64,000 bases of DNA from Nitrospiraceae bacterium. GTDB taxonomy: Bacteria > Nitrospirota > Nitrospiria > Nitrospirales > Nitrospiraceae. The stretch spans positions 1 to 64,000 of the forward strand of contig SHZW01000005.1 in NCBI GenBank assembly GCA_009692155.1. Reading direction: 5' to 3'. Positions 43,060 to 51,634 of the stretch are shown piece after piece. The position numbers and the translations under genes were made by a program. Every line of letters starts with the position of its first letter. Position 1 is the first letter of the stretch. The notes beneath the pieces are model-generated. The model was not told where the DNA came from and ran no database searches. It saw only the letters and a list, made by a program, of their open reading frames with translations.

Positions 43060-44553
43060 CTATAGGTTTCCACCCACGTACGCGCGCACTTCCTGCACGT
43101 AGGTCTTGAAGGGATCCGCCATGAGAAAGGGTGGGCGTCCCCGCAGTTGGAGAACGGACCAATTGATGACGTAGTCCGGCAAGAAACGATGTTCTTCGCT
43201 GGGAGCCTGTGTCTCAACCCCAGGCCCGCACACGAGCAGATGCCGGACCACTTCACCTCGACCGAACGCCCTCGTGTTTCGTGGGGGGTGTTCCTGGGCC
43301 AATTCGATCGCCTTGTCTGTCGTGACACGCGGGACGCGGCCTTCGTCGAGAAGCCCATAGTACAGGCCCCGCTCAGGATGCAGATTGTGATATTCCAGAT
43401 CCAGGCTCTTGAGCATGGGATCGTCCCAACCGACCTGCTCAGCCTCACGAAAGGTCTCTAAGAGCCAGAGTTTGGACGCCCAATCCACGCGCCCAACGAG
43501 TTTCGCGTAGTCGCCACGTAAGTCGGTCAGCACCTGCTCCCACTGCTCAAGCACCCAGTCCGTCTCTTCGTCCTGCCCCTTGTAGTGCTGTTGCACAGCG
43601 TCGAGAAACCGCTCCTGAATATCCAGGGCAGAGATGGTCTTGCCCGAGGCCAACGTCACCAACCACTGCCGCTCCTGATCCCGCGAGATGTCCTGAAGCG
43701 CCTCGACCGGCTCTCCGATCTCGAGTCCCTTCGGCTCATGCCCATCCTCGATGAGCTGCAGGACCAACCCTGTGGTCCCCATCTTCAGCGCCGTTGCGTA
43801 CTCCGCCATGTTCGAGTCGCCGCAGAGCAAGTGAATGCGACGGTACTGGTTCGGGTCCGCCAAGGGCTCGTCGCGGGTATTGATGATGGAGCGATTCTGC
43901 TGCACCCACTCGAAGAAATCGTTCACGATGTGGTCGGCGCGCTGAGAGATTTGAAACGGTAACACCGTACGAGTCCGGGCATCGCGCAGCCCAGGCCGGT
44001 GGAGGATGGCCTGGCCGACGCCGACCTGTACCCACCCATCCGGTGTGGCGGCGGCGCCGACGCGACCAGCCCCCGTGAATACCTGCCTCGTAACCAAGAA
44101 CGACACAAGGGGGCTGAGACCGCGGCGCGAAAACGGAAACCTCCTAGTGACGAGATAATTCTCATGGCATCCGAACGTCGCGTCCGTTTCATGATCGATG
44201 TTGTTCTTGATCAGCGACACATGGTCCGCCAACCCGGCGCCTTGCACCGCGCTCTGCACAAGCTGGTCTCCCGCCCGGTCCGACGCCACCAAATCGGTGA
44301 GGCTCCCGCACTCCGGCGAGGCATACTCGAGATGGCCCATGTCCAGATAGATGCGGCCCGCGTTGGTGAGGAATCCGCCGTTGCCAGGCGGCTCATCATG
44401 GCCGCGGTGGTGCAGATCAAGGACACCACGCCGTTCAATGTGGAACACCTGATCGCGAATGCGATGGGCGAGCCAGGAGGGGGAATATTCAGGCCGGTCT
44501 TGATTGATCAGCAGGCCATACTCAGTTTCGAGCCCGAAGATCCTATTGAGCAT
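43060..44553 (-). CDS. pafA: Pup/UBact ligase PafA
   Basis: A ligase of 497 residues of the carboxylate-amine/glutamine-synthetase-like superfamily that joins the C-terminus of the modifier to lysines of target proteins. Seen: FGLETEYG with the metal-binding glutamates (E9, E11), IYLDMGHLEYASPEC with the catalytic aspartate, LIKNNIDHE, GCHENYLVTRR, SQRADHI, NTRDEPLADPNQYRRIH and GDSNMAEYATALK. The C-terminal DYVINWSVLQLRG ... MADPFK matches PafA rather than Dop. An insertion of about 27 residues before SQRADHI makes it longer than the 452-residue mycobacterial enzyme. It lies 40 bp after prcA, the last gene of the proteasome operon. Confidence 0.93.
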   Translation of the reverse strand: MLNRIFGLETEYGLLINQDRPEYSPSWLAHRIRDQVFHIERRGVLDLHHRGHDEPPGNGGFLTNAGRIYLDMGHLEYASPECGSLTDLVASDRAGDQLVQSAVQGAGLADHVSLIKNNIDHETDATFGCHENYLVTRRFPFSRRGLSPLVSFLVTRQVFTGAGRVGAAATPDGWVQVGVGQAILHRPGLRDARTRTVLPFQISQRADHIVNDFFEWVQQNRSIINTRDEPLADPNQYRRIHLLCGDSNMAEYATALKMGTTGLVLQLIEDGHEPKGLEIGEPVEALQDISRDQERQWLVTLASGKTISALDIQERFLDAVQQHYKGQDEETDWVLEQWEQVLTDLRGDYAKLVGRVDWASKLWLLETFREAEQVGWDDPMLKSLDLEYHNLHPERGLYYGLLDEGRVPRVTTDKAIELAQEHPPRNTRAFGRGEVVRHLLVCGPGVETQAPSEEHRFLPDYVINWSVLQLRGRPPFLMADPFKTYVQEVRAYVGGNL

Positions 44554-44593
44554 GGCCGTGAAGCAGGTCGAGGTTGATTCCTTGACCTCGACC

Positions 44594-45409
44594 TTAGCCT
44601 TTCATCTCTGAGGGCAACAGACGGCCGAGTTCGTCGGCCTTTAGTGCACGGTACTTCGATGGACCGGGCGCGCCACGCTCCATCACCGCACATTCGACCG
44701 TTTTCTCAGCTACTGTCTCGCGAAGGTGCGCGAACAAGGCAGCAGTGTCTGGAGTCGAGGGAGATGGTTGCTGGTGATCGGACTGTGTGGCATCATGATC
44801 CTCCTCGGCCTCCGCTCGCTGCTGCGCCAACGATCCGACAGCCCAGGCTTGGAGGGCACTACCAACTGCCCGTGGCAACGACGCCGACACAAGCCCCGTT
44901 TCGTGTTTGAGATACGCACTCATGTCCTGCTCGACCGCCGGAGTTGCCGCCACCACAGCCCATCCTGCCGTCTCCTCGAAAGTCCCGTCATAGTTGATCG
45001 TCAGGAACGTGTCCTTCTCCGGTTTGAACCCGACTTCGGCGAGCAGGATCTTCACAATGAACGGTGCCTTGTAGATTTCTTCGAACGCCTGCTTGATGAT
45101 TGGCGCCAGGCCATTCTTCAGCAGCCGTGCGCCGGTCACGTCGGATGGTGAGCGGTTGAAGCCCTCCACGTGAGCCATCTCCAGCAGACTGAACCGCAGC
45201 TTTTCCAGGTCGGCGGGGTGCCCCATGCCCCCTAACCCGAGACGATCGTAAATCTCGTACAACTTCGGCGTGCCACGGCTGACGGTGAGGAGCAGAATGC
45301 CGTCCGCATAAGACAGGGCAACAACGGGGCTGCCTTGCTTGAATTGCTCATCAAGATACTGGCGGCGATTGCCGACCGCTTCGACCCACCGATAGGGTTC
45401 TTCATACAT
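44594..45409 (-). CDS. prcA: Proteasome subunit alpha
   Basis: An alpha subunit of 271 residues; it forms the outer rings of the 20S core and gates entry. The N-terminus MYEEPYRWVEAVGNRRQYLD and then GSPVVALSYADGILLL fit the bacterial alpha subunit; no catalytic threonine is present. The core ends near residue 200 and is followed by an acidic, Gln/Ser/Pro-rich linker (AEEDHDATQSDHQQPSPSTP) and a C-terminal helix, longer than the mycobacterial protein. The start at 45409 overlaps the prcB stop by 8 nt (ATGTATGA). Confidence 0.93.
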   Translation of the reverse strand: MYEEPYRWVEAVGNRRQYLDEQFKQGSPVVALSYADGILLLTVSRGTPKLYEIYDRLGLGGMGHPADLEKLRFSLLEMAHVEGFNRSPSDVTGARLLKNGLAPIIKQAFEEIYKAPFIVKILLAEVGFKPEKDTFLTINYDGTFEETAGWAVVAATPAVEQDMSAYLKHETGLVSASLPRAVGSALQAWAVGSLAQQRAEAEEDHDATQSDHQQPSPSTPDTAALFAHLRETVAEKTVECAVMERGAPGPSKYRALKADELGRLLPSEMKG

Positions 45410-46169
45410 GGCGAGACACCTTGGCATCAAAGAGTGGTTTCAGTGTTGTCTCCGGCGCAACCCGGACTCCAGCTTTCGTAATGAATTTCACCACCGGATA
45501 CAAGTTCGCCTCACGATTGACCCCGCCCGTCGCCGAATCGAACTCTGCAGCACAGGTCAGCAGCCTGAGCGCTTGAATCACGGCGTCTTCCTCGGAGAGT
45601 TCGCCGAGCGGCTGAGCACCCCAACTGTTGAGATAATGCAGGATCCCGCGGATCGTCGGCGACCCTGACCCTGACACCGCGTATTCCACTCCCTCGAACT
45701 CTGCCCCGAGAATGTCGTAGAAAAATATCTTGGCCGTCCCCTGGTCTAAATCATACCCGGCAAAAATTGGGACCACTGCACCAGTCCCGGCTAACGCGGC
45801 TGCCACATTGTCCTTCAGCAGTTTTGACACCGCCCGCAGCTTGCCTTCGAAGCTCAATTCTTGAAGTTGGGTACGGCGATAGTACTTGAACGAGTGTTCC
45901 AGCACGCGCACCATCTCGTACGCGGTCGCCGGCACCCCGGCAATCGCCAGCACGCTGTGCCGATCCAACTCGAGGACTTTGTCTGTCCGATCGTACATCA
46001 CCATGTTGCCGGCGGTCGCCCGACGGTCCCCGGCGACAAGCACTCCGTCCCGATACTTCATCGCCAGAATCGTCGTGCCACTCGTCAACTCTTGCCCGTC
46101 CCGGACCGAAGCCGACGTCCCCAACTGATAGCCCTGTTCTTTCAGCAACTGTAAGAAATCGCCTTGCAT
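45402..46169 (-). CDS. prcB: Proteasome subunit beta
   Basis: The catalytic beta subunit, 255 residues. A propeptide of 31 residues ends in ELTSG, followed by the nucleophile threonine in TTILAMKYRDGVLVAGDRRA. Counting from that Thr, Asp17 and Lys33 are conserved, so the active site is complete. Conserved GSGSPTIRG and SATGGVNREANLYPVV are the later core motifs. Self-cleavage after Gly31 should expose Thr1. It lies 46 bp after UBact. Confidence 0.96.
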   Translation of the reverse strand: MQGDFLQLLKEQGYQLGTSASVRDGQELTSGTTILAMKYRDGVLVAGDRRATAGNMVMYDRTDKVLELDRHSVLAIAGVPATAYEMVRVLEHSFKYYRRTQLQELSFEGKLRAVSKLLKDNVAAALAGTGAVVPIFAGYDLDQGTAKIFFYDILGAEFEGVEYAVSGSGSPTIRGILHYLNSWGAQPLGELSEEDAVIQALRLLTCAAEFDSATGGVNREANLYPVVKFITKAGVRVAPETTLKPLFDAKVSRHV

Positions 46170-46215
46170 GCCAATTTTTTCTCCGTGAGACGCGGTGGGA
46201 GGAGCTGTCAGGTCT

Positions 46216-46410
46216 TTATTGACCTGTCCGCTGCCGATACCGCTCTGCCTGCTTCGGATCGACCTTGCGCATCCGCTTCAGGAGATTGTCCTTATCCGGC
46301 GAGCCTGTCTCCGGCCGCTTCGGCCCTCCACCCTCCTCGGACGGGCTCGTCGGTTTCGGCATCGGATCGAACGGACGCTCTTTACGATCAAAACCCGTGA
46401 TGGAATTCAT
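46216..46410 (-). CDS. UBact (Pup-like protein modifier)
   Basis: A disordered, charged protein of 64 residues starting MNSITGFDRKERPFDPMPKP and ending KQAERYRQRTGQ. The Pro/Gly/Ser-rich middle and the terminal Gly-Gln match UBact, the Pup-like modifier described for Nitrospirota and some candidate phyla; Pup itself ends Gly-Gly-Gln or Glu and is also 64 residues in mycobacteria. The final Gln would need deamidation by Dop before ligation by PafA. The start at 46410 overlaps the dop stop (ATGA) with a ribosome site AAAGGA about 9 nt upstream; ATG at 46416 is the alternative. Its place between dop and prcB matches the actinobacterial pup. Confidence 0.92.
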   Translation of the reverse strand: MNSITGFDRKERPFDPMPKPTSPSEEGGGPKRPETGSPDKDNLLKRMRKVDPKQAERYRQRTGQ

Positions 46411-47933
46411 CGCCATTGTTCCTTTCGTTGCCCCCATGCCCGCAACGCGTCTATAGGCGATGAGGCGTTCTCTAACACAGCAGCCAGCTCCTGTACCTCC
46501 GCCGGCTCAAAGAGATCACTCATATCCAAGGTCTTCGGCAGGATACCACCCGTAAACTTCACTCGCTCCCATTGTATCGACTGAATCTGCTCCCGAAACC
46601 GGCGGACACAGAGCCCGCGAATGCCGCCGCGCGTGTCGCACGGGCCCACTGTCATGGCCCTCTGGATATCAGCGTCAGTGGTCAGCCGAAACACCTTGCC
46701 TTCGCTTTCAAGACCGAAAAAGAGCCCACGGTCTGGATCAATGTTGTGATACTCCAAGTCCAGGCTGGCCAACCAGGGATCATCCCAGCCGATACGTTCC
46801 TCTCGCGCGAACGTCTCTAAGAGCCAGAGCTTGGTCACCCAGTCCAGCTGCCCCACCAGCTGCGAGCGGTCACTGGACAAAAGATTCAGCGTCCGTGCCC
46901 ATTCCCGAAGTACCCAATCTGTTTCCGCGTCCGAGCCGGCTAACGCCTTATCGGCAGCCAACACATACGTCTCCTGTAGCTCCAGCCCGGAGACGGTGCC
47001 ACCACCTTTGCGCCGGACGACTGCTTTGAGATCAGTATCACGGGAAAGTTCCTTCACAGCCGCGACAGGATTCTCCAACTCGCACTGAGGCGCCGCTCCC
47101 CGTTCGATCAGGTCCAAGACTATTCTGGTGGTTCCCACTTTGAGCGCGGTGGCGTACTCGCACATATTGGCGTCGCCGATGATGAGATGGAGCCGGCGGT
47201 ACTTCGCGCGATCCGCGTGCGGCTCATCGCGGGTATTCAGAATCGGACGGTTGTGCATGGTATCCACGCTCAACTCCGTCTCCATGAAATCTGCGCGCTG
47301 CGAGAGTTGATAGTGGCCCGCTCGGAACCCACCTTCTTGCGTCTCAATCCCAACCTTCCCCGCGCCGGCAATCAACTGCCGGCTCACCAGAAACGGCACC
47401 AGGCCCGCCACCATGGCGGTGAAGGGAATCGAGCGTGGTACGAGATAATTGTCATGGCACCCGTAACTATGCCCATGAAAGTCCGTATTGTTCTTGTAGA
47501 GCTGCACGTGCGGGCCACCCAACGTGCGATTTCGACGCTGGGCCGCCTGGTGGAGGGTTCGTTCGCCTGCTCGATCGTAGGTCACGAGATCGCGCAGGGT
47601 TCGGCACTCGGGCGTGGAATACTCAGGATGCGTATGGTCGTTATAGAACCGGGCGCCGTTAGGCAACACGAGATCGCTCTTCATTTCATGGAACGAAAAA
47701 GGCCGATGGGCATCGACCTTGGCGAACTCCTCCTCTTCCTGATCCTGTTGAAGGCCGGACACGCGAAAGCCCCGCGCATCCTCGTGCGGATCCTCCCCGC
47801 TATAGTCCCACGTCTTCTCGAACGCGCCGGTCAGATGCGCACGCACGAGCTCCATGGACTCGACGACTGGATCAACTACCTCCAGATCGTCTCTCGTAAT
47901 CCCGTACTCGGTCTCAATCCCAAATAAACGCAT
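46407..47933 (-). CDS. dop: Deamidase/depupylase Dop
   Basis: A Dop-type enzyme of 508 residues. MRLFGIETEYG carries the metal-binding glutamates; the Dop-specific segment WDYSGEDPHEDARGFRVSG follows; then LPNGARFYNDHTHPEYSTPE with the catalytic aspartate, LYKNNTDFHGHSYGCHDNY, SQRADF, NTRDEPHADRAKYRRLH and GDANMCEYATALKVG. The C-terminal DTRGGIRGLCVRRF is like mycobacterial Dop. It should deamidate the UBact C-terminal Gln and remove the modifier from substrates. Paralogous to PafA. It lies 60 bp after mpa and overlaps UBact. Confidence 0.94.
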   Translation of the reverse strand: MRLFGIETEYGITRDDLEVVDPVVESMELVRAHLTGAFEKTWDYSGEDPHEDARGFRVSGLQQDQEEEEFAKVDAHRPFSFHEMKSDLVLPNGARFYNDHTHPEYSTPECRTLRDLVTYDRAGERTLHQAAQRRNRTLGGPHVQLYKNNTDFHGHSYGCHDNYLVPRSIPFTAMVAGLVPFLVSRQLIAGAGKVGIETQEGGFRAGHYQLSQRADFMETELSVDTMHNRPILNTRDEPHADRAKYRRLHLIIGDANMCEYATALKVGTTRIVLDLIERGAAPQCELENPVAAVKELSRDTDLKAVVRRKGGGTVSGLELQETYVLAADKALAGSDAETDWVLREWARTLNLLSSDRSQLVGQLDWVTKLWLLETFAREERIGWDDPWLASLDLEYHNIDPDRGLFFGLESEGKVFRLTTDADIQRAMTVGPCDTRGGIRGLCVRRFREQIQSIQWERVKFTGGILPKTLDMSDLFEPAEVQELAAVLENASSPIDALRAWGQRKEQWR

Positions 47934-47959
47934 TCGAATTGATCCATTGACGATTGGGC

Positions 47960-47980
47960 CATTGAGTCAATGACTCAATG
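47960..47980. promoter_or_regulatory. Small palindrome between mpa and dop
   Basis: CATTGAGTC and GACTCAATG with a 3-nt loop, a 9-bp perfect stem in the 60-bp mpa-dop gap, 27 bp before the dop start. It could be a weak attenuator or an operator; no T-run follows. Confidence 0.45.
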
Positions 47981-47993
47981 AACAACTCGCTGA

Positions 47994-49766
47994 TCAAATA
48001 ATTTGCCCCACCAACCGTTCCTCTGTCTGCCGCCCCCTGCGGAACGACGAGACCCCAATGACCTGTTCCGGGTGATGATCGAGCAGTTTCAGCCATTCTT
48101 CAGCCGCATCGTCCGGTGGCAACACCTCGCCTTCACGGTATTCATCCTGAACCGATACCAGCAAATCCTCAAGCGTAATCCCCGGCGCGGTACTGTCATG
48201 GCCTTCGTGAATCACCCTGTCGATAGCCTTTTCTTTCGCCCGCTGAACGATGGAGGCAAGGATGGCGCCGCTGACCAGATCGCCTCGGTAGAGAACCTTG
48301 TTCTGTCCGCTGCGGAGTCGCACTGCCAACAAGCGGTTCTCGTCGCTGCGTGTGAAAATCCTGTCCACCACGCTCGTCATCACTGCCTCGCAAGCCTTAG
48401 CCTTGTCGCCTCCATGCGCGGAGACCAGCTCTCGATCAAGCGGCAACTCCGAGGTGAAAAATATTTTTAGAATGTCCGCTGCCGCGTCGCGCGTCGGACG
48501 GGCCACTTTGATCTTACGGTCGATGCGTCCCGGACGCAGCACCGCCGGGTCGATCAGATCGGGCCGGTTCGATGCCAGAATGATCACGACATCCCGCAGG
48601 GACTCGATGCCGTCCATCTCCGCGCAGAACATCGGGACTAACGTATTGTTGATATTGAACGACCGCATGGACCGCCTCGTCCCAAGAATGGACTCCGCTT
48701 CGTCAATAAAGATGAACGGGAGAACCCCTTCCTGGCGGCGAGCCCGCGCTTGGGCAAACAGGTCGCGCACGATGCGCTCCGATTCGCCCAGCCACATGTT
48801 CAAGATCTCCGGCCCCTTCACATGCAAGAACGATCCGCCGACGATCGGCGGCTTCTCCGTAGCCCTAGCGCTCCCCTCCGGCTGAGCCGATTCGCTGACA
48901 AGTTTCGCCAGGCTGGCCGCAGCCGCCTGGCCGATCAGCGTTTTGCCACACCCGGGCGGACCATAGAGCAGAAAGCCCTTCGGCTGGGTGAATTTGAATT
49001 GCTCGAAGGTCTTCGTGTGGAGCAGCGGATATTCAATGGCCTTGCGCATGGCCTCGATCGCAGCCTTCTGTCCGCCGATCTGATCCCAAGTGACGCGCGG
49101 CACTTCATCGAGCACATGGCTCTTGGCCTTCCGATCCTCCAGCTTTTCAATCGCGACCCGATGGCTGGGATCGATACGCACGTCGTCACCGGCCTTCAAC
49201 TCAACACCGGCCAGATCGCTCGATCGCTGGAGAATCAGCGCCTGGCGTCCCATGTCTTGTTCAAACCGGATACGCCCATCCGGCAAGGCTTCCGTCACCT
49301 TCAGCACAGGACCGTTGCGGTCGTAGCCGAGCGTCTTGATCACGGCGTACGCTTCGTTCACCAGGATCTGCGTGCCGATTTTCAAGTCCTCTGTCGGCAC
49401 GCGCGGGTCGATATTGGCGTAATACTCAGCGCCGCCGACCACAATACGCGCCAAACCCTCGGCGGGAAGCTCCAGCAGCGTGCCGATCCGATTCGCCGGG
49501 GCCGTCAGCTTTCCGACCACCTCACTCAGTTTCTTAAATTCGGCTTCGCGCTGGTGGCCTGCTACGGACTGTTGCATCACCAGATGCCGGAGCTTGTAGA
49601 GAATCTTCTGGCGGGGATCGCTATCAGGGAAGGCAGCCAAACATTCGTCGATCAACTCCAGGGGATCGCTTCCACGCGAACCGGCTGTTCGTTCCACCGA
49701 GGCGGAATCGGCCTGCGCCTTAGCTTCGTTACCGCCGCCTTTATCAGTTTTGCGATGGTCACCCAT
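47994..49766 (-). CDS. mpa: Proteasomal AAA ATPase (Mpa/ARC)
   Basis: The unfoldase that feeds the 20S core, 590 residues. An N-terminal helix (about residues 35-90, KILYKLRHLVMQQSVAGHQR) forms the coiled coil that would recruit the modifier. Tandem OB-like folds (about 95-230) follow, then the AAA domain with Walker A LLYGPPGCGKTLIGQ, the pore-side HVKGPEILNMWLGESE, Walker B FIFIDEAESIL and the second-region GRIDRKIK. The C-terminus is ERLVGQII, not the Gln-Tyr-Leu-like tail that usually docks into the alpha ring. The start has GGAGGG upstream. First gene of the island operon. Confidence 0.94.
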   Translation of the reverse strand: MGDHRKTDKGGGNEAKAQADSASVERTAGSRGSDPLELIDECLAAFPDSDPRQKILYKLRHLVMQQSVAGHQREAEFKKLSEVVGKLTAPANRIGTLLELPAEGLARIVVGGAEYYANIDPRVPTEDLKIGTQILVNEAYAVIKTLGYDRNGPVLKVTEALPDGRIRFEQDMGRQALILQRSSDLAGVELKAGDDVRIDPSHRVAIEKLEDRKAKSHVLDEVPRVTWDQIGGQKAAIEAMRKAIEYPLLHTKTFEQFKFTQPKGFLLYGPPGCGKTLIGQAAAASLAKLVSESAQPEGSARATEKPPIVGGSFLHVKGPEILNMWLGESERIVRDLFAQARARRQEGVLPFIFIDEAESILGTRRSMRSFNINNTLVPMFCAEMDGIESLRDVVIILASNRPDLIDPAVLRPGRIDRKIKVARPTRDAAADILKIFFTSELPLDRELVSAHGGDKAKACEAVMTSVVDRIFTRSDENRLLAVRLRSGQNKVLYRGDLVSGAILASIVQRAKEKAIDRVIHEGHDSTAPGITLEDLLVSVQDEYREGEVLPPDDAAEEWLKLLDHHPEQVIGVSSFRRGRQTEERLVGQII

Positions 49767-49825
49767 GCGTTACCCTCCGGCCATTAGTCGTCAGGCCCCA
49801 TCTTAACACAGGGGGTGAGTCTGTC

Positions 49826-50280
49826 TCAGTACGCCTCCCGGTCGATCAATTTACCGTTGCTCAGGCATGAGTTATTGACTTCATGCCGTGATGAAGTCGT
49901 TGAGCAGCCGACATCCGGCGAAGAGCGTCGCCTCCTCGTTCCGAATCCAGCGGCTGATGACACCCACGCGAGCAGAGACTCGATCGCCGAGTCGGCGACT
50001 CTATCCGAATTATCCAGGACTACGATCGAGCCGGGAACCACCTCGATCCGGGGAGAAGGGTTGGCGCCCAGATCAGCCTCGATCACCGTGTGGTCCGGCA
50101 GTCCGTGCAGGGCGGTTCGAACCAGCGAGGTCTTGCCAGCTTCGGCCCACCGATCACCGCCAGCGGTTCGCCCCTCGCGATGCGCCCACGCAGGTTCCTG
50201 ACGAGCCCTTGGCGACCGATGAACGCGTCTCCGATGGCGGGAACCGGAGTGAACGGCGCGTGATGATGGACATGGCCCAC
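49826..50280 (-). pseudogene. P-loop NTPase fragment, frameshifted in the Walker A motif
   Basis: Two overlapping reading frames join into one protein. Frame one reads AFIGRQGLVRNLRGRIARGE then PLAVIGGPK. A one-base loss follows, and frame two continues AGKTSLVRTALHGLPDHTV, IEADLGANPSPRIEVV and the Walker B SIVVLDNSDRV. Together they give GGPKAGKTS, a complete Walker A, as in STAND-type ATPases. Only the N-terminal NTPase part remains and the 3' end is degraded. A GTG at 50280 could be the old start. Defence or signalling function is possible for such proteins but cannot be shown. Confidence 0.65.
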
Positions 50281-50461
50281 TCTATCACAGGGACGGAGAA
50301 GCGGGGATGTTACGGTATGAGTGGCGTTGCTCTGGGCTGTCGAGGAGGCGCTGCCATCGCGTGCGCTCCCCAGGATGTCCGTTGGCCCTCGGAAAGGCGA
50401 TGGGGTATGCTGTGCCGATGACGACATGGGAACAGCGCCATGACCGGAACGAACGAGTGAT

Positions 50462-51250
50462 GTGACGTTACGCTGGCCTCTCCCCAGACAGGACTATTGG
50501 TCCACGCCGTTTGCAGAGGCGTTGTTGCACCATCTGGCTCTCTTTCCGGGAGCCACAATCTTGGATATCGCCTCCGGCGACGGGATCCCCGCATTCTACC
50601 TGGCTGAGCAGGTTGGCCCGACTGGACAGGTGCTCGGGATTGACTCGAGTGAGCATCAGATTGCGCGCGGGCGGGCGATTCAAGGGCCGCATCTCCCGTG
50701 GCTTCGTTTCGAGTGCCTGGACATGCGCGCGCTGCCACCACGCGTGCCGACCTTTGATCGAATCACGGGCAACCTGTCGGTCATGTTCTTTCGTCCGAAC
50801 CGATTCGAAACGGTCCGGGGGTTGGTAGACCATCTCAAGCCGGGCGGCCAACTGGTGCAGACCTTCCCCTCCCTCGGCACATTTGATTCACTCTGGCGGA
50901 GGATCGATCAGGAAATGGCCACACGCGGTCTGACAGCAGAGCGGCAACACCTCGGGGCGTATGTGGCTGAGCGGCCGTCTGCGCAAGAAGGCCGCGCGTG
51001 GCTCGATGCGCTGGGTCTCGAACGAATCGAGGTGACCGAGTGGCCCCTGGAAGTCCCCACCGGTCCCGGCCCGTCGTTTCTGCACCATCCGCTACTTCGG
51101 GGAGGCTTTCTCGACGACGTGTACGAATGTTTCGAAGATCAGCGTCTCGCGGATGAGGTCATGAAGAGGGTGTCTGAAGACGTGCCAGGCTTCACGCCCT
51201 TAATGGCTCAGCGGTGTGTCTTGTCGGGATGGAAGAAGGAAGGAGAATAG
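50462..51250 (+). CDS. Class I SAM-dependent methyltransferase
   Basis: A protein of 262 residues with motif I ILDIASGDGIPAFYLAEQVG, the acidic GIDSSEHQI and motif III region GLVDHLKPGGQLVQTFPSLG. UbiE/COQ5-like in layout; substrate unknown. It starts with GTG at 50462. It lies in the island between the broken NTPase and the integrase stump, divergent from the proteasome genes, and its relation to them is unclear. Confidence 0.75.
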   Translation: MTLRWPLPRQDYWSTPFAEALLHHLALFPGATILDIASGDGIPAFYLAEQVGPTGQVLGIDSSEHQIARGRAIQGPHLPWLRFECLDMRALPPRVPTFDRITGNLSVMFFRPNRFETVRGLVDHLKPGGQLVQTFPSLGTFDSLWRRIDQEMATRGLTAERQHLGAYVAERPSAQEGRAWLDALGLERIEVTEWPLEVPTGPGPSFLHHPLLRGGFLDDVYECFEDQRLADEVMKRVSEDVPGFTPLMAQRCVLSGWKKEGE

Positions 51251-51251
51251 G

Positions 51252-51634
51252 GATCAGCCAGACCGCCCGTCTTGCTCGCCGCAGGGCCCGCCTTAAAGCA
51301 AGCAGGCATTGTAGGGGCAACGTGGCACACCCTGAGGCATACTTTCGCGTCTCGGGCTGTTATGGCTGGAGTAGATATTCAGACCGTCCAGGAGCTACTG
51401 GGTCATTCCACGGTCACCATGACCATGCGCTACACCCATCTGTCTCAGGCTCACTTACGGGAGGCTGTCAATAAGGCCAGCTTGGAGCAGCCAAAGGCAC
51501 AATCTGGCAACGAAACCGTGACCGGTCAGCAGGGGGGACGGGCACAGGAGATGCAACCTGTTGATTTAGTGGTGCGCCCGGAGGGACTTGAACCCCCAAC
51601 CCTCGGATCCGAAGTCCGATGCTCTATCCATTGA
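51252..51634 (+). pseudogene. Tyrosine recombinase (phage-type integrase), C-terminal remnant
   Basis: Only the catalytic end is present: [20 protein letters not shown] with the HxxR pair, [20 protein letters not shown] with the second His and the nucleophile Tyr. The N-terminal DNA-binding half and the first catalytic Arg are absent. The reading overlaps the tRNA on the other strand, and ends there. The position at the tRNA's 3' end is that of an island integrase. It is too incomplete to act. Confidence 0.85.
51570..51617 (-). repeat. Right attachment-site repeat, inside tRNA-Arg
   Basis: The 48-bp sequence shared with 42109-42156, lying within the tRNA-Arg gene from the CCA end to the anticodon arm. 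Confidence 0.85.
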
